In this document: positions 1 to 8,555 of the stretch, piece by piece
Layout of the letters: each line of letters opens with the position of its first letter
How positions within the stretch are numbered: position 1 is the first letter of the stretch
Assembly (NCBI RefSeq): GCF_028475105.1
Contig: NZ_CP116936.1
Coordinates: forward strand, 3,161,501-3,225,500
Source: Micromonospora sp. LH3U1
GTDB taxonomy: Bacteria; Actinomycetota; Actinomycetes; Mycobacteriales; Micromonosporaceae
Direction of reading: 5' to 3'
Length of the DNA: 64,000 nucleotides
Position numbers and translations under genes: made by a program
The notes under the pieces: model-generated
Database searches by the model: none
What the model was told of the DNA's origin: nothing
The model's input: the letters and a program-made list of their open reading frames with translations, nothing else

Positions 1-549
1 TTCTGGCCGGGCGAGTACAGCAAGACGTACGTGCACGCCCGTCAGGACTACGGCGACATCATGGACGGCCTGCGCAACGGCCGGATCTGGGTCACCACCG
101 GTGACCTGATCCGCAACCTCGACGTCACCGCCACGTCCCAGGGCAAGACCGCCGAGGTGGGCGAGACCATCACGGTCAGCCGTCGGAGCCGTACCGATGT
201 CGAGATCGAGATCAAGTTCCGCCCGTTGGGCGGCGAGAACGCGAACGGCGACCGTCCCGAGGTCCGCCGGGTCGACCTGATCGTCGGTCAGATCACCGGC
301 CCGAGCGCCAGCCTGGACGCCGACACCAACCCCACCACCAAGGTGGTGGCCCGGTTCGGCCCGCGTGACTGGCGTCGGCAGGGCGCGGACTACGTCATCC
401 GGCACACCCTGCGCAATGTCGAGGCCGACACCTACGCGCGGGTGCGTGGCACCAGCACCGACGAGGCCGAGCCGCTCGCCGACGGGCTGGAGAGCCCGTG
501 GGACGACCTGTGGTTCTACTCGAACCCGGTGTTCGTGCACGTGCGCTGA
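1..549 (+). CDS. C-terminal part of a PHP-domain phosphoesterase-like protein (5' end outside window)
   Basis: The frame is open from the first base, so the gene begins upstream; 182 residues are visible before the TGA. The visible part opens with a segment like the end of a PHP/CehA-type metal-dependent phosphoesterase (YVHARQDYGDIMDGLRNGR, then WVTTGD) and continues as a beta-rich domain ending FYSNPVFVHVR, a typical terminal strand of these proteins. The metal-binding N-terminal motifs are not in the window, so activity cannot be judged. A hairpin follows the stop, and the next gene is convergent. The family call is from memory of the C-terminal pattern and is moderate. Confidence 0.6.
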   Translation, partial: FWPGEYSKTYVHARQDYGDIMDGLRNGRIWVTTGDLIRNLDVTATSQGKTAEVGETITVSRRSRTDVEIEIKFRPLGGENANGDRPEVRRVDLIVGQITGPSASLDADTNPTTKVVARFGPRDWRRQGADYVIRHTLRNVEADTYARVRGTSTDEAEPLADGLESPWDDLWFYSNPVFVHVR

Positions 550-569
550 CCCAGCGCGGTAGCGGCACA

Positions 570-627
570 GCGGGTCTGTCCGGCACCGCCCGACGTACGA
601 CGGTCGGGTGCTGACGGGCGGACCCGC
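570..627. terminator. Bidirectional hairpin between convergent genes
   Basis: GCGGGTC at 570-576 pairs with GACCCGC at 621-627, and an inner CGCCCGA/TCGGGTG type pairing closes the middle. It lies between two convergent genes and is followed on the plus strand by a T-rich ATTTTCT stretch. Confidence 0.5.
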
Positions 628-664
628 GTCGCATTTTCTCTCCTCCGGCGGCCGTCGCCGGGAG

Positions 665-1267
665 TCAGTCGGTGCTGCGGCGGCGGGCTCGGGGGGTGGC
701 GGTGCGCCCGCCACGTTCGGCTGCGGCGTCGGTTTGGCTCGGCGCGGGCACCGTCGGCGCCGGGTCGGGGCGCACCTGCGCCACCACCTCGCACAGGTCA
801 CGCAGCGGGTCCACCGCCTGAGCCGAGCAGGCGACCTGCTGGAGCAGTGCCCGCAGCGTCGCCGACTCGGCCGGCGCGAGGGCCCCCAGCAGGTGCGACT
901 CGACCTGCCGCAGCGCCAACCGCCGCTGCTCCCAGGCGGCGCGGCCGACGTCGGTGACGTCGATCAGCCGGTTACGCCGGTCGCCCGGGTCCGCCCGACG
1001 GGCGACGAACCCGGGCCGTTCCAGATCGTCGATCAGGTACGTGAGGACGGTGCGGTCGATGCCGAGTTCCTCGGCGATCGCACCCTGGTTCCGGGCTGGT
1101 CCGTTGATCGCTGCGGTGAGCAACTGGTAGCCACGGGGGCCGCCGGGGAAGTCGGTGAGCGCGTGCTCGGCCGCCCGGACATAGCCGCGGAAGACGATTC
1201 CGAGCATCCAACCCAGGTCGTCGTCGAGCGGATCGGGCCGGTCCGGCCGGTGAGTGGCACCCGTCAT
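665..1267 (-). CDS. MarR-family transcriptional regulator
   Basis: A 200-residue winged-helix regulator. Residues about 55-105 hold the DNA-binding wing: QGAIAEELGIDRTVLTYLID, then ERPGFVARRADPGDRRNRL, with the DRRxRLI wing tip typical of MarR. The ATG at 1267 was chosen because it gives the normal N-terminus (MTGATHRPD); the open frame upstream is non-coding. The last 40 residues are a charged, low-complexity tail. It is divergent from the LLM-hemerythrin gene with 114 bp between starts, so it probably controls that gene and itself in response to a small ligand. The ligand cannot be read from sequence. Confidence 0.88.
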   Translation of the reverse strand: MTGATHRPDRPDPLDDDLGWMLGIVFRGYVRAAEHALTDFPGGPRGYQLLTAAINGPARNQGAIAEELGIDRTVLTYLIDDLERPGFVARRADPGDRRNRLIDVTDVGRAAWEQRRLALRQVESHLLGALAPAESATLRALLQQVACSAQAVDPLRDLCEVVAQVRPDPAPTVPAPSQTDAAAERGGRTATPRARRRSTD

Positions 1268-1381
1268 CCCTCGACAATAGCGCAGTGAGTCAGACCTTGT
1301 TGGCAGCAGATGTTCTGTATGACATAAGGTTGAGGTCATGACGCATCGCCAGAGGCGTCGCGTGAATCGGGAGGCTCGCAG
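1268..1381. promoter_or_regulatory. Divergent promoter region, MarR / LLM-hemerythrin
   Basis: This is a relatively AT-rich patch in a GC-rich context. It holds TTGGCA at 1300-1305 followed by CATAAG near 1323 (17-base spacing), a plausible promoter for the plus-strand gene, and an 8-base palindrome GTCATGAC at 1335-1342 that could be part of an operator. Assignment is by position only. Confidence 0.35.
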
Positions 1382-2977
1382 ATGAGCGACTACGGCCATG
1401 ACCTGGTCTTCGGATCCTTCGTCACCCCCAGCGGTGGCAATCCGGACCGCACGGTCGGCGTTGCCGTCCTGGCCGAGCAGGTCGGGCTGGACCTGGTGAC
1501 CTTCCAGGACCACCCGTACCAGCCGGCATTCCTCGACACCTGGACGCTGCTGAGCTTCGTCGCGGCCCGGACCAGCCGTGTGCGCGTGGCGGCGAACGTG
1601 ACGAATCTGCCGCTACGCCCACCGGCGGTGCTCGCCCGCAGCGTGGCCAGCCTGGACCTGCTCAGCGGTGGCCGGGTCAGCCTCGGCCTCGGAGCGGGAG
1701 CGTTCTGGGACGCCATCGAGGCGATGGGTGGCCGACGGTTGACCCCCGGGCAGGGCGTACGAGCGCTGGAGGAGGCCATCGAGATCATCCGTCAGCTCTG
1801 GGACGCCGAGGCGCGCGGCGGAGTTCGTATCGACGGCGAGTTCTACCGGGTGATGGGCGCCAAGCGCGGGCCGGCACCGGCACACGCGGTGCCGATCTGG
1901 CTGGGCGCGTACAAGCCCCGGATGCTTCAGCTCACCGGTCGCCGGGCCGACGGCTGGCTGCCCTCGCTCAGTTACCTCCAGCCCGGTGACCTGGCTAAGG
2001 GCAACGCGATCATCGACGAGGCCGCGCAGCAGGCCGGCCGCTCACCCCAGGACGTTCGCCGGCTGCTCAACATCGCCGGCCAGTTCTCGGCCGTCGGTCG
2101 TGGCGCGCTCAATGGGCCCGCCGCGCAGTGGGTGCAGGAGTTGACCGAGCTGGCGCTGGGGGAGGGCGTCAGCGCCTTCATCCTCGCCAGCGACGACCCC
2201 GACGACCTGCGGCGGTTCGCCGGCGAGGTGGCTCCCGCGGTCCGCGAGCTGGTGGCGGCCGAGCGCGACCGTGGGGCAGCGCCGGAGCGTGAGCCGGCGT
2301 CGGAGCGTACGCCGGCACCTGAGCCGGAGCCGGTGGCTGCGCCGCCGGTGCGACCGAGCCGCGCGACCGTGACCGGCGGTGCTTTCGCCGTGGTGCCGAC
2401 CCCCGACGACGGGGTACGGCGCAGCGACCAGCAGGTCTGGGACGAGTCGGCCCGGCCGACCGCGCCGGTGCCCGACCCGAACCGCACCTACACCCCGCAC
2501 GAGCAGGCCACCGGTGCGCACCTGGTGCAGATCCACGACGGCCTGCGCGCCGAGCTGGCCCAGATTCACGATCTGATCGAGCAGGTGGCGGCCGGTGAGA
2601 TCGACGCCGGTGCGGCCCGGTCCCACATCAACACGATGACCATGCGGCAGAACCGGTGGACGCTCGGCGTCTACTGCGAGTCGTACTGCCGCATCGTCAC
2701 CACCCACCACACGATCGAGGACCAGTCGCTCTTCCCCCGGCTGCGTGCGCGTGACCCCCGACTCGGCCCGGTCGTCGACCGGCTGGAGCAGGAGCACCAC
2801 GTCATCCACGATGTGTTGGAGGGTGTCGACCAGGCCCTGGTCGCGTACGTCGGATCTCCGGACGGCCTCGCCGAGCTGCGGGCCGCGGTGGATCTGCTGA
2901 CCGACGCCCTGCTGTCGCACCTCAGCTACGAGGAGCGCGAGCTGGTCGAGCCGTTGGCTCGGCTGGGCATCGGCTGA
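1382..2977 (+). CDS. LLM-class flavin-dependent oxidoreductase fused to a hemerythrin (HHE) domain
   Basis: 531 residues with two domains. Residues 1-285 are a luciferase-like TIM barrel (F420- or FMN-dependent family): FQDHPYQPAFLDTW, then SGGRVSLGLGAGAFWDAI and PIWLGAYKPRML. A linker rich in Pro/Glu/Arg runs from about 295 to 370. Residues 373-531 form a helical hemerythrin-like domain with spaced candidate di-iron ligands: H380/H385, H442/H443 with E446, H472/H473 with H476, and H513 with E517. Alone, LLM proteins are about 300 residues, so the extra domain is a true fusion in one frame. The gene is divergent from a MarR regulator, which suggests redox or electrophile control. Substrate is unknown. 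Confidence 0.85.
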   Translation: MSDYGHDLVFGSFVTPSGGNPDRTVGVAVLAEQVGLDLVTFQDHPYQPAFLDTWTLLSFVAARTSRVRVAANVTNLPLRPPAVLARSVASLDLLSGGRVSLGLGAGAFWDAIEAMGGRRLTPGQGVRALEEAIEIIRQLWDAEARGGVRIDGEFYRVMGAKRGPAPAHAVPIWLGAYKPRMLQLTGRRADGWLPSLSYLQPGDLAKGNAIIDEAAQQAGRSPQDVRRLLNIAGQFSAVGRGALNGPAAQWVQELTELALGEGVSAFILASDDPDDLRRFAGEVAPAVRELVAAERDRGAAPEREPASERTPAPEPEPVAAPPVRPSRATVTGGAFAVVPTPDDGVRRSDQQVWDESARPTAPVPDPNRTYTPHEQATGAHLVQIHDGLRAELAQIHDLIEQVAAGEIDAGAARSHINTMTMRQNRWTLGVYCESYCRIVTTHHTIEDQSLFPRLRARDPRLGPVVDRLEQEHHVIHDVLEGVDQALVAYVGSPDGLAELRAAVDLLTDALLSHLSYEERELVEPLARLGIG

Positions 2978-3041
2978 TCATGACGGCATCCCAGCGCGAT
3001 CGGGGGTTGCCGCGTTCAATCTGAGAGACTACTTTCGAAAC

Positions 3042-3638
3042 ATGTCTCTCAAGAATCCGTACGGGGATTTCGAGATCACCGAGCCGCAGGCGCTGCGGGC
3101 ACTGGCCCATCCAGTCCGGCTGGCGATCCTCGAGCACCTTCAGCGGGAGGGCCCGGCCACGGCCACCGGGCTCTCGCCGCACGTCGGCGCCACACCGTCA
3201 GTGGTCAGCTGGCACCTGCGGCACCTCGCGACGTTCGGCCTGGTCATCGACTGGGACGGTGCCACCAGCAAGCGGGAACGCTGGTGGCAGGCGGCCGCCC
3301 GAGGCTTCCGCTTCACGTTGCCCGACGATGCCGAGGGCCAGGCCGCAGGCCGTCAGCTGCGCGGCGAGATGTTCGCCCGAGCCGCCGAGGCGCCGCAGCA
3401 GTGGCTGCTGCACGACGAACCCCGCCTGGACGCCCAGTGGCGCGGGCTGGCCGGGGTGGCCGACACCCGGTTCGTGGCCACCCCCGAGGAGCTACGGCAG
3501 TTGGAGGACGCGATCGAGGAGTTGCTCGCCCCATACGTGCGGCGCAAGGACGACGACCAGTCACCGGCCGATGCTCAGGTCGTCCGAATGCTGCGTTACC
3601 TCCTGCCCGAGCCCGGCGACGACCCGGCCGCGTCGTGA
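3042..3638 (+). CDS. ArsR-type winged-helix transcriptional regulator
   Basis: 198 residues. The N-terminal 100 residues are an ArsR-like HTH: QALRALAHPVRLAILEHLQ, then GLSPHVGATPSVVSWHLRHL, which is the recognition helix. No Shine-Dalgarno stands before the ATG at 3042, so the transcript may be leaderless; a TTTCGAAA palindrome at 3033-3040 abuts the start and could be an operator. The stop overlaps the start of the MFS gene (GTGA), so the two are translationally coupled and the regulator probably controls the exporter. No metal-binding cysteine pair is seen, so a drug or other ligand is more likely than a metal. Confidence 0.85.
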   Translation: MSLKNPYGDFEITEPQALRALAHPVRLAILEHLQREGPATATGLSPHVGATPSVVSWHLRHLATFGLVIDWDGATSKRERWWQAAARGFRFTLPDDAEGQAAGRQLRGEMFARAAEAPQQWLLHDEPRLDAQWRGLAGVADTRFVATPEELRQLEDAIEELLAPYVRRKDDDQSPADAQVVRMLRYLLPEPGDDPAAS

Positions 3639-4897
3639 CCGCCACCGCCACCGGCACCGCGCCCCCGCCGGCCCTGCACCGCGACCGGCGGTTCCGCACC
3701 TTCTGGATCAGCGAGACGATCTCCCAGTTCGGTGATCGGATCAGCGAACTCGCCCTACCGCTGATCGCCGTCACCCTGCTCACCGCGACGCCCGTGCAGG
3801 TCAGCGTCCTCACCGCGTTGATCTGGCTGCCCAACCTGCTGGGCCTGTTCCTGGGCGCCTGGGTGGACCAGCGCACCCACAAGCGGCGACTCCTGATCAT
3901 CGCGGACCTGATCCGCGCCGCGGTGCTGCTCAGCCTGCCGGTGGCGTACCTGTTCGACGCGATCACCCTCACCCAGCTCTACCTGGTGGCGCTGCTCACC
4001 GGCTTCGGCGCGGTGCTCTTCGCCATGGCGCGCCAGGCGTTCTTCGTCGCCCTGGTGCCGCGATCGGCGTACGTGGACGCGACCAGCAAGCTGAGCATGA
4101 GCCGGTCGCTGTCCTTCATCGCCGGCCCGGCCGTCGGCGGTGGGCTGGTCCAGGCGCTCAGCGCGCCGGTCGCGATCGTCGTCGACGCGGTGTCCTTCCT
4201 CGGCTCCGCGCTGCTGCTCGGCCGCATCCCGGTGACCGAGTCGCCTCCCCCGCCGCGTCGGACGTCCACGCTCGGCCTGGTCCGCGAAGGGCTCGTGCTG
4301 GTGCTGCGGCACCCGGTGCTGCGGGCCGCCCTCGGCTGCACCAGCACGGTCAACTTCTTCACCTTCATCGCCAGCGCGCTGCTGGTGCTCTACGCCAGCC
4401 GCGAACTCGACCTGTCGGCCGGCGCGATCGGCATCGCCTTCGGCTTCGGCGCGCTCGGCGGGTTCGCGGGCGCGGCGCTCGCCCCGCGGATCTCGCGCGC
4501 CATCGGGCTGGGCCGGACCGCCATGATCGGCGTGGTGCTCTTTCCCGCCCCGCTGGCGCTGACCGCGCTGGTGTCCGGACCCACCTGGACGAAGGTGGCC
4601 ATGCTGGCGGCCATCGAGCTGGTCTCCAGCGTCGGGGTGATGCTGATGGACGTGAACCTGAACGCCCTCCTCACCGCCGTGACACCCGACGACGCGCGAG
4701 GACGCCGGGCCGGTGCCTACAGCGCCGTCAACTACGGCATCCGACCGCTCGGCGCGCTGGTCGGTGGGGCGTTGGGCACCACCATCGGGCTGCGGCCCAC
4801 GCTGGTCGTCGCCGGCCTGGGTGGCGTGCTCGCCGTGTTCTGGTTGCTCGCGTCGCCGGTGCGCCACATCAGGACCCTCGACGACCCGGTGGCTTGA
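3635..4897 (+). CDS. MFS transporter (putative drug exporter)
   Basis: 420 residues, about 12 hydrophobic segments, with the N-terminal FRTFWISETISQFGDRISELA pattern of MFS_3/macrolide-type exporters and a basic loop after TM2 (AWVDQRTHKRRLLI). The GTG at 3635 overlaps the stop of the preceding regulator and removes 117 codons of non-homologous upstream open frame. The regulator-exporter pairing and coupling point to inducible efflux. Substrate cannot be told from sequence. Confidence 0.85.
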   Translation: MTATATGTAPPPALHRDRRFRTFWISETISQFGDRISELALPLIAVTLLTATPVQVSVLTALIWLPNLLGLFLGAWVDQRTHKRRLLIIADLIRAAVLLSLPVAYLFDAITLTQLYLVALLTGFGAVLFAMARQAFFVALVPRSAYVDATSKLSMSRSLSFIAGPAVGGGLVQALSAPVAIVVDAVSFLGSALLLGRIPVTESPPPPRRTSTLGLVREGLVLVLRHPVLRAALGCTSTVNFFTFIASALLVLYASRELDLSAGAIGIAFGFGALGGFAGAALAPRISRAIGLGRTAMIGVVLFPAPLALTALVSGPTWTKVAMLAAIELVSSVGVMLMDVNLNALLTAVTPDDARGRRAGAYSAVNYGIRPLGALVGGALGTTIGLRPTLVVAGLGGVLAVFWLLASPVRHIRTLDDPVA

Positions 4898-4899
4898 CC

Positions 4900-4937
4900 G
4901 CCCCGCGCCGCCGGCCCAGGGGTCGGCGGCGCGGGGC
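4900..4937. terminator. Strong bidirectional terminator hairpin
   Basis: A perfect 14-base stem (GCCCCGCGCCGCCG at 4900-4913 with its complement at 4924-4937) sits just after the MFS stop and before the end of the convergent hydrolase gene. Confidence 0.7.
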
Positions 4938-4942
4938 GCAGG

Positions 4943-5635
4943 TCAGATGGCTTCCGCCACCAGCAGCCGGGCCAGCTCGGCGGGCTGGGAGAGCATCGGC
5001 CAGTGTCCGGTGGTCATCGTGAGCAGTCGCCAGTGGTCGCTGGTCAGCAACGTGGCCACGGTGTCGTTGGGCTCCGGCCCGTCCAGCAGACACTTGACGT
5101 ACGTCGCCGGAAGCTCACCCAGTGGGCGGGTCAACACCGCCGGCTCGGTCAGCGTGGCGCCCGGGTGCGGAGTGGACTTCTCGATGAACCGGGTCACCTG
5201 CTCGTCGGTGAGCCCCTGGCCGTCGAGATCGCCCGCGCCGAGCGGCCAGTAGCCGCCGTTGTCCGCGATCAACGACTCCAGCGCCGCCGGGCCCTGCCAC
5301 CAACCGGAGGCGAACGAATCGCCGTCGACCGGCACCTCCGAGTCGACGAAGACCACTCTGGTCAACCGGTCGCCGATCCGCTCGGCGGCCTGACCCACCG
5401 GAATTCCCGAGTAGCTGTGCCCGACCAGCACCACGTCGCGCAGGTCGCGGCGCTCGATCTCGCCGACGATGTCCCGCACGTGGGTCTGCTGCCCGGCGGG
5501 CACGGCCTGCTTGTCGGCAAGGCCGGAGAGGGTCAGTGGATGGGTGCCGTGGCCGGCCGCCCGCAGTGGCGGCACCACCTCGTCCCATGCCCACGACCCC
5601 AGCCACGCCCCCGCCACCAGTACGAATTCAGCCAT
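4943..5635 (-). CDS. Alpha/beta hydrolase
   Basis: 230 residues. The start at 5635 gives MAEFVLVAGAWLGSWAWDEV, the usual first strand and oxyanion region of this small-hydrolase family. The nucleophile elbow is VGHSYSG (Ser in GxSxG), and a late TTGHWPML supplies the catalytic His. It resembles salicylate-esterase-like and EstC-type hydrolases of actinomycetes. It stands alone between a convergent MFS gene and another minus-strand gene; no pathway context is visible. Confidence 0.85.
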   Translation of the reverse strand: MAEFVLVAGAWLGSWAWDEVVPPLRAAGHGTHPLTLSGLADKQAVPAGQQTHVRDIVGEIERRDLRDVVLVGHSYSGIPVGQAAERIGDRLTRVVFVDSEVPVDGDSFASGWWQGPAALESLIADNGGYWPLGAGDLDGQGLTDEQVTRFIEKSTPHPGATLTEPAVLTRPLGELPATYVKCLLDGPEPNDTVATLLTSDHWRLLTMTTGHWPMLSQPAELARLLVAEAI

Positions 5636-5866
5636 GGCCGGGACCCTAGCGCCGCCCTGCGACAGCCCGGCGCGTCTCAAGTGGCGAGCACGGATCTGAC
5701 GAGCGTGGATCCTCCTCGGTGGGCAGCGTCGCCATCGACCCGCTCCTCACCCGCCCGACGGCGTCCTCGGCTCCATCCGGTGGCCGACGGCTCCGGCCAG
5801 CCGGCGCGGTATCCCCGGAGCGTGCCGGGCGAAACCGCAGCCCCGCCCGCCGGGCAGCGTCAGCGC

Positions 5867-6289
5867 TCAGTCGAGCGGCGGGGCCGGAGGGCCGACCAGG
5901 GCGGCGAGCCGCTTCGGGGCCAGCATGCGGTAGCTCTCGGTGAGCAGCTCGCCGACCTCCTCCCAGTCGGTGTCCGCGTTTAGGACCATGCCCATCACGT
6001 TCGGCCCCCAATCCGGTTTGTAGAAGGGGTGCCCACCGCCCAGGAGCCCGGCGATCTCATCGGGTGGCGACCGGAAGACCAGCAGGCAGGCGGGCTCGTC
6101 GACCTCGGCGGCCCGGGCGTGGACCGCCTGTCGGTCGGGGTCGACGGTGAGCACGTGGGCGAAGGTCCGCTTGCGGATCCGCCAGCGTGTGCCCACCCAG
6201 GCGGGCTCCTCGTAGGTCTCCGGCAGCCCGAGGCAGATCGGCCGCAGCTGGTCGAGGACCTCGGGCGGGACGTCTCCGGGTTCGGTCAC
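5867..6289 (-). CDS. MmcQ/YjbR family protein
   Basis: 140 residues from the GTG at 6289. It matches the compact YjbR fold: LGLPETYEEPAWVGTRWRIR near the start, then FKxxDWGPNVMGMVL-like (YKPDWGPNVMGMVLNADTDW) and LLTESYRMLAPKRLAAL at the end. The family is a double-wing DNA-binding-like fold with no proven biochemical role. It is monocistronic here, divergent from the acyl-CoA dehydrogenase gene. Confidence 0.82.
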   Translation of the reverse strand: MTEPGDVPPEVLDQLRPICLGLPETYEEPAWVGTRWRIRKRTFAHVLTVDPDRQAVHARAAEVDEPACLLVFRSPPDEIAGLLGGGHPFYKPDWGPNVMGMVLNADTDWEEVGELLTESYRMLAPKRLAALVGPPAPPLD

Positions 6290-6443
6290 GGGCAGCGACC
6301 CTAGCCGGCCGGTGTGACAAGTTCCGCTCGTCGAACGCCGCCCGGGCCGGTGGTGCGCGCCCTGTCGATCCGCCAGGATGGGCCGGGGCGACCTCGGGCC
6401 GTCGTCCTGGCCCGATCCATCCCCGTGCCCGCTGAGGAGTGCC

Positions 6444-8246
6444 GTGCCGTCCACCCTGCTCTCCCGCCGCGACCTCGATTTCCTGCTGCACGACTGGCTG
6501 CGGGTGTCCCAACTCGTCGAGCGTCCCCGCTACGCCGAGCACTCGCGGGAGACCTTCGACGACGCGCTGGATCTCGCCGAGCGGGTGGCCACCGAGCAGT
6601 TCGCCCCGCACAACCGTGCCGCGGACCTCGCCGAGCCGACCTTCGACGGGCAGCGGGTGCGGCTCATCCCGCAGGTCCGCGCGGCGCTGGACAGCTTCGC
6701 CGAGACCGGCCTGCTCACCGCCGGGTTGGACGCCACGGTTGGCGGCCTGCAACTGCCGCACGCGGTCGCGGCGGCCTGCTTCACCTGGTTCCAGGCCGCC
6801 AACGTGGCCACCTCGGCGTACCCGTTCCTCACCCTGGGCAACGCCAACCTGCTGTTGGCGCACGGCAGCGCCGAGCAGGTGGACACCTACGTCCGGCCCA
6901 TGCTGGACGGCCGGTTCTTCGGCACCATGTGCCTGTCCGAGCCGCACGCCGGCAGCTCACTGGCCGACATCACCACCCGCGCCGAACCCCAGCAGGACGG
7001 CTCGTACCGGCTCTTCGGCACCAAGATGTGGATCTCCGGTGGCGACCACGAGTTGGCCGAGAACATCGTCCACCTGGTGCTGGCCCGGATCCCCGGCGGT
7101 CCGCCCGGGGTGAAGGGCATCTCGCTGTTCATCGTGCCGAAGGTGCTGGTCGGCGCGGACGGGTCGCTCGGTGACCGCAACGACGTGGTGCTGGTCGGGC
7201 TCAACCACAAGATGGGTTTCCGGGGCACCACCAACACGCTGCTCAGCTTCGGCGACGGCGGGCACACGCCGGGCGGCCGCGCCGGTGCGGTCGGCCACCT
7301 GGTCGGCGCGCCGCATCAGGGTCTGGCGCAGATGTTCCACATGATGAACGAGGCCCGGATCGGGGTCGGGGCAGGCGCCACCGCGCTGGGTTACACCGGC
7401 TATCTCAAGAGCCTGGCGTACGCCAAGGAGAGGCCGCAGGGCCGTCCGGTCGGCGCGAAGGACCCGGCCGCCGCGCAGGTGCCGATCATCGACCACCCCG
7501 ACGTACGGCGGATGCTGCTGGCGCAGAAGAGCTACGTGGAGGGGTCGCTGGCGCTGGTGCTCTACTGCGCGCGGCTGCTCGACGAGCAGAAGACCGCGCC
7601 CGCTGACGCCGACCGCGAGCGCGCGCACCTGCTGCTGGACGTGCTCACCCCGATCACCAAGAGTTGGCCGTCGCAGTGGTGCCTCACCGCCAACGATCTG
7701 GCGATCCAGGTGCTCGGTGGTGCCGGCTACACCCGTGACCACGACGTGGAGCAGCACTACCGGGACAACCGGCTCAACCCGATCCACGAGGGCACCCACG
7801 GCATCCAGGCGCTGGATCTCCTCGGGCGCAAGATGACCATGCAGGGCGGTGCGGGTCTCGCCCTGCTGACCGCGACGATCGGGGACACGATCGAGCGGGC
7901 CCGGGAGACCGGCGGCGAGGCGGCCGGTCTGGCGGACCGGCTGGCCGCCGCGGTGGACCGGACAACCGCGGTCACCCGTCGGCTCTGGGCCGACGGGGAC
8001 CCGGTGCTCGCGCTGGCCAACGCCAGCGCCTACCTGGAGGCCGTCGGGCACGTGGTGATCGCGTGGATGTGGCTGGAGCAGGTGCTGGTGCTGCCGCCGG
8101 AGGGGTCCGGCGACGCGTTCCACGCCGGCAAGAGGCAGGCCGCCCGCTACTTCTTCACGGTCGAGTTGCCCCGGACCGGTCCGCAGTTCGACCTGCTGGA
8201 CAGCCGGGACCGGACGACCCTCGACATGCGCGCGGACTGGTTCTGA
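6444..8246 (+). CDS. Acyl-CoA dehydrogenase, long FadE5-like type
   Basis: 600 residues from the GTG at 6444, preceded by GAGGAG at 6434-6439. It has the full acyl-CoA dehydrogenase layout: CLSEPHAGSSLADI and GTKMWISGGDHEL for FAD and substrate contacts, an alpha-helical C-terminal half with GGAGYTRDHDVEQHYRDNR, then the catalytic-base segment NPIHEGTHGIQALDLLGRK. The extra C-terminal helical domain of about 120 residues fits the roughly 600-residue FadE5-like subgroup. It would oxidise an acyl-CoA to the enoyl-CoA in fatty-acid breakdown. No other beta-oxidation gene is adjacent. Confidence 0.92.
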   Translation: MPSTLLSRRDLDFLLHDWLRVSQLVERPRYAEHSRETFDDALDLAERVATEQFAPHNRAADLAEPTFDGQRVRLIPQVRAALDSFAETGLLTAGLDATVGGLQLPHAVAAACFTWFQAANVATSAYPFLTLGNANLLLAHGSAEQVDTYVRPMLDGRFFGTMCLSEPHAGSSLADITTRAEPQQDGSYRLFGTKMWISGGDHELAENIVHLVLARIPGGPPGVKGISLFIVPKVLVGADGSLGDRNDVVLVGLNHKMGFRGTTNTLLSFGDGGHTPGGRAGAVGHLVGAPHQGLAQMFHMMNEARIGVGAGATALGYTGYLKSLAYAKERPQGRPVGAKDPAAAQVPIIDHPDVRRMLLAQKSYVEGSLALVLYCARLLDEQKTAPADADRERAHLLLDVLTPITKSWPSQWCLTANDLAIQVLGGAGYTRDHDVEQHYRDNRLNPIHEGTHGIQALDLLGRKMTMQGGAGLALLTATIGDTIERARETGGEAAGLADRLAAAVDRTTAVTRRLWADGDPVLALANASAYLEAVGHVVIAWMWLEQVLVLPPEGSGDAFHAGKRQAARYFFTVELPRTGPQFDLLDSRDRTTLDMRADWF

Positions 8247-8252
8247 GCGGCG

Positions 8253-8429
8253 TCACCGTCGGCGGGTCTGGTGGTTCATGGCCTGCCGTCCCTTGACCAC
8301 GCCCCAGACGATCACGATGATCAGCGCGATCAGACCGATGATGATCAGCCAGCGGGCCGCCTCGAGAATCAACCCGAGCAGAATCAGCACGCCGGCGACC
8401 ACGCCGACGACCCAGAGCAGTGCACGCAT
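8253..8429 (-). CDS. Small membrane protein of unknown function
   Basis: 58 residues from the ATG at 8429 with two hydrophobic stretches (ALLWVVGVVAGVLILLGLIL and WLIIIGLIALIIVIVWGVV) and a basic tail ending HQTRRR. It is a short two-helix inner-membrane protein; nothing indicates a specific function. It ends 6 bp from the end of the convergent acyl-CoA dehydrogenase gene. Confidence 0.7.
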   Translation of the reverse strand: MRALLWVVGVVAGVLILLGLILEAARWLIIIGLIALIIVIVWGVVKGRQAMNHQTRRR

Positions 8430-8555
8430 GTCCACCTCCGGTAACCGGTCGCGCTCGCAGCGGCGACCCCCGTGCCACCTTCCCGATTCGGCCGCCACCA
8501 TGCCCGCGAGGTGCGAAGCCGGTCGCGCTCGACTGAACGGCGGGGCCGTCGCCGC

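Noticed and set aside
3284..3634. N-terminal extension of the MFS transporter
   Set aside because: It overlaps the regulator gene, is Arg-rich shadow sequence, and the GTG at 3635 gives a normal N-terminus.
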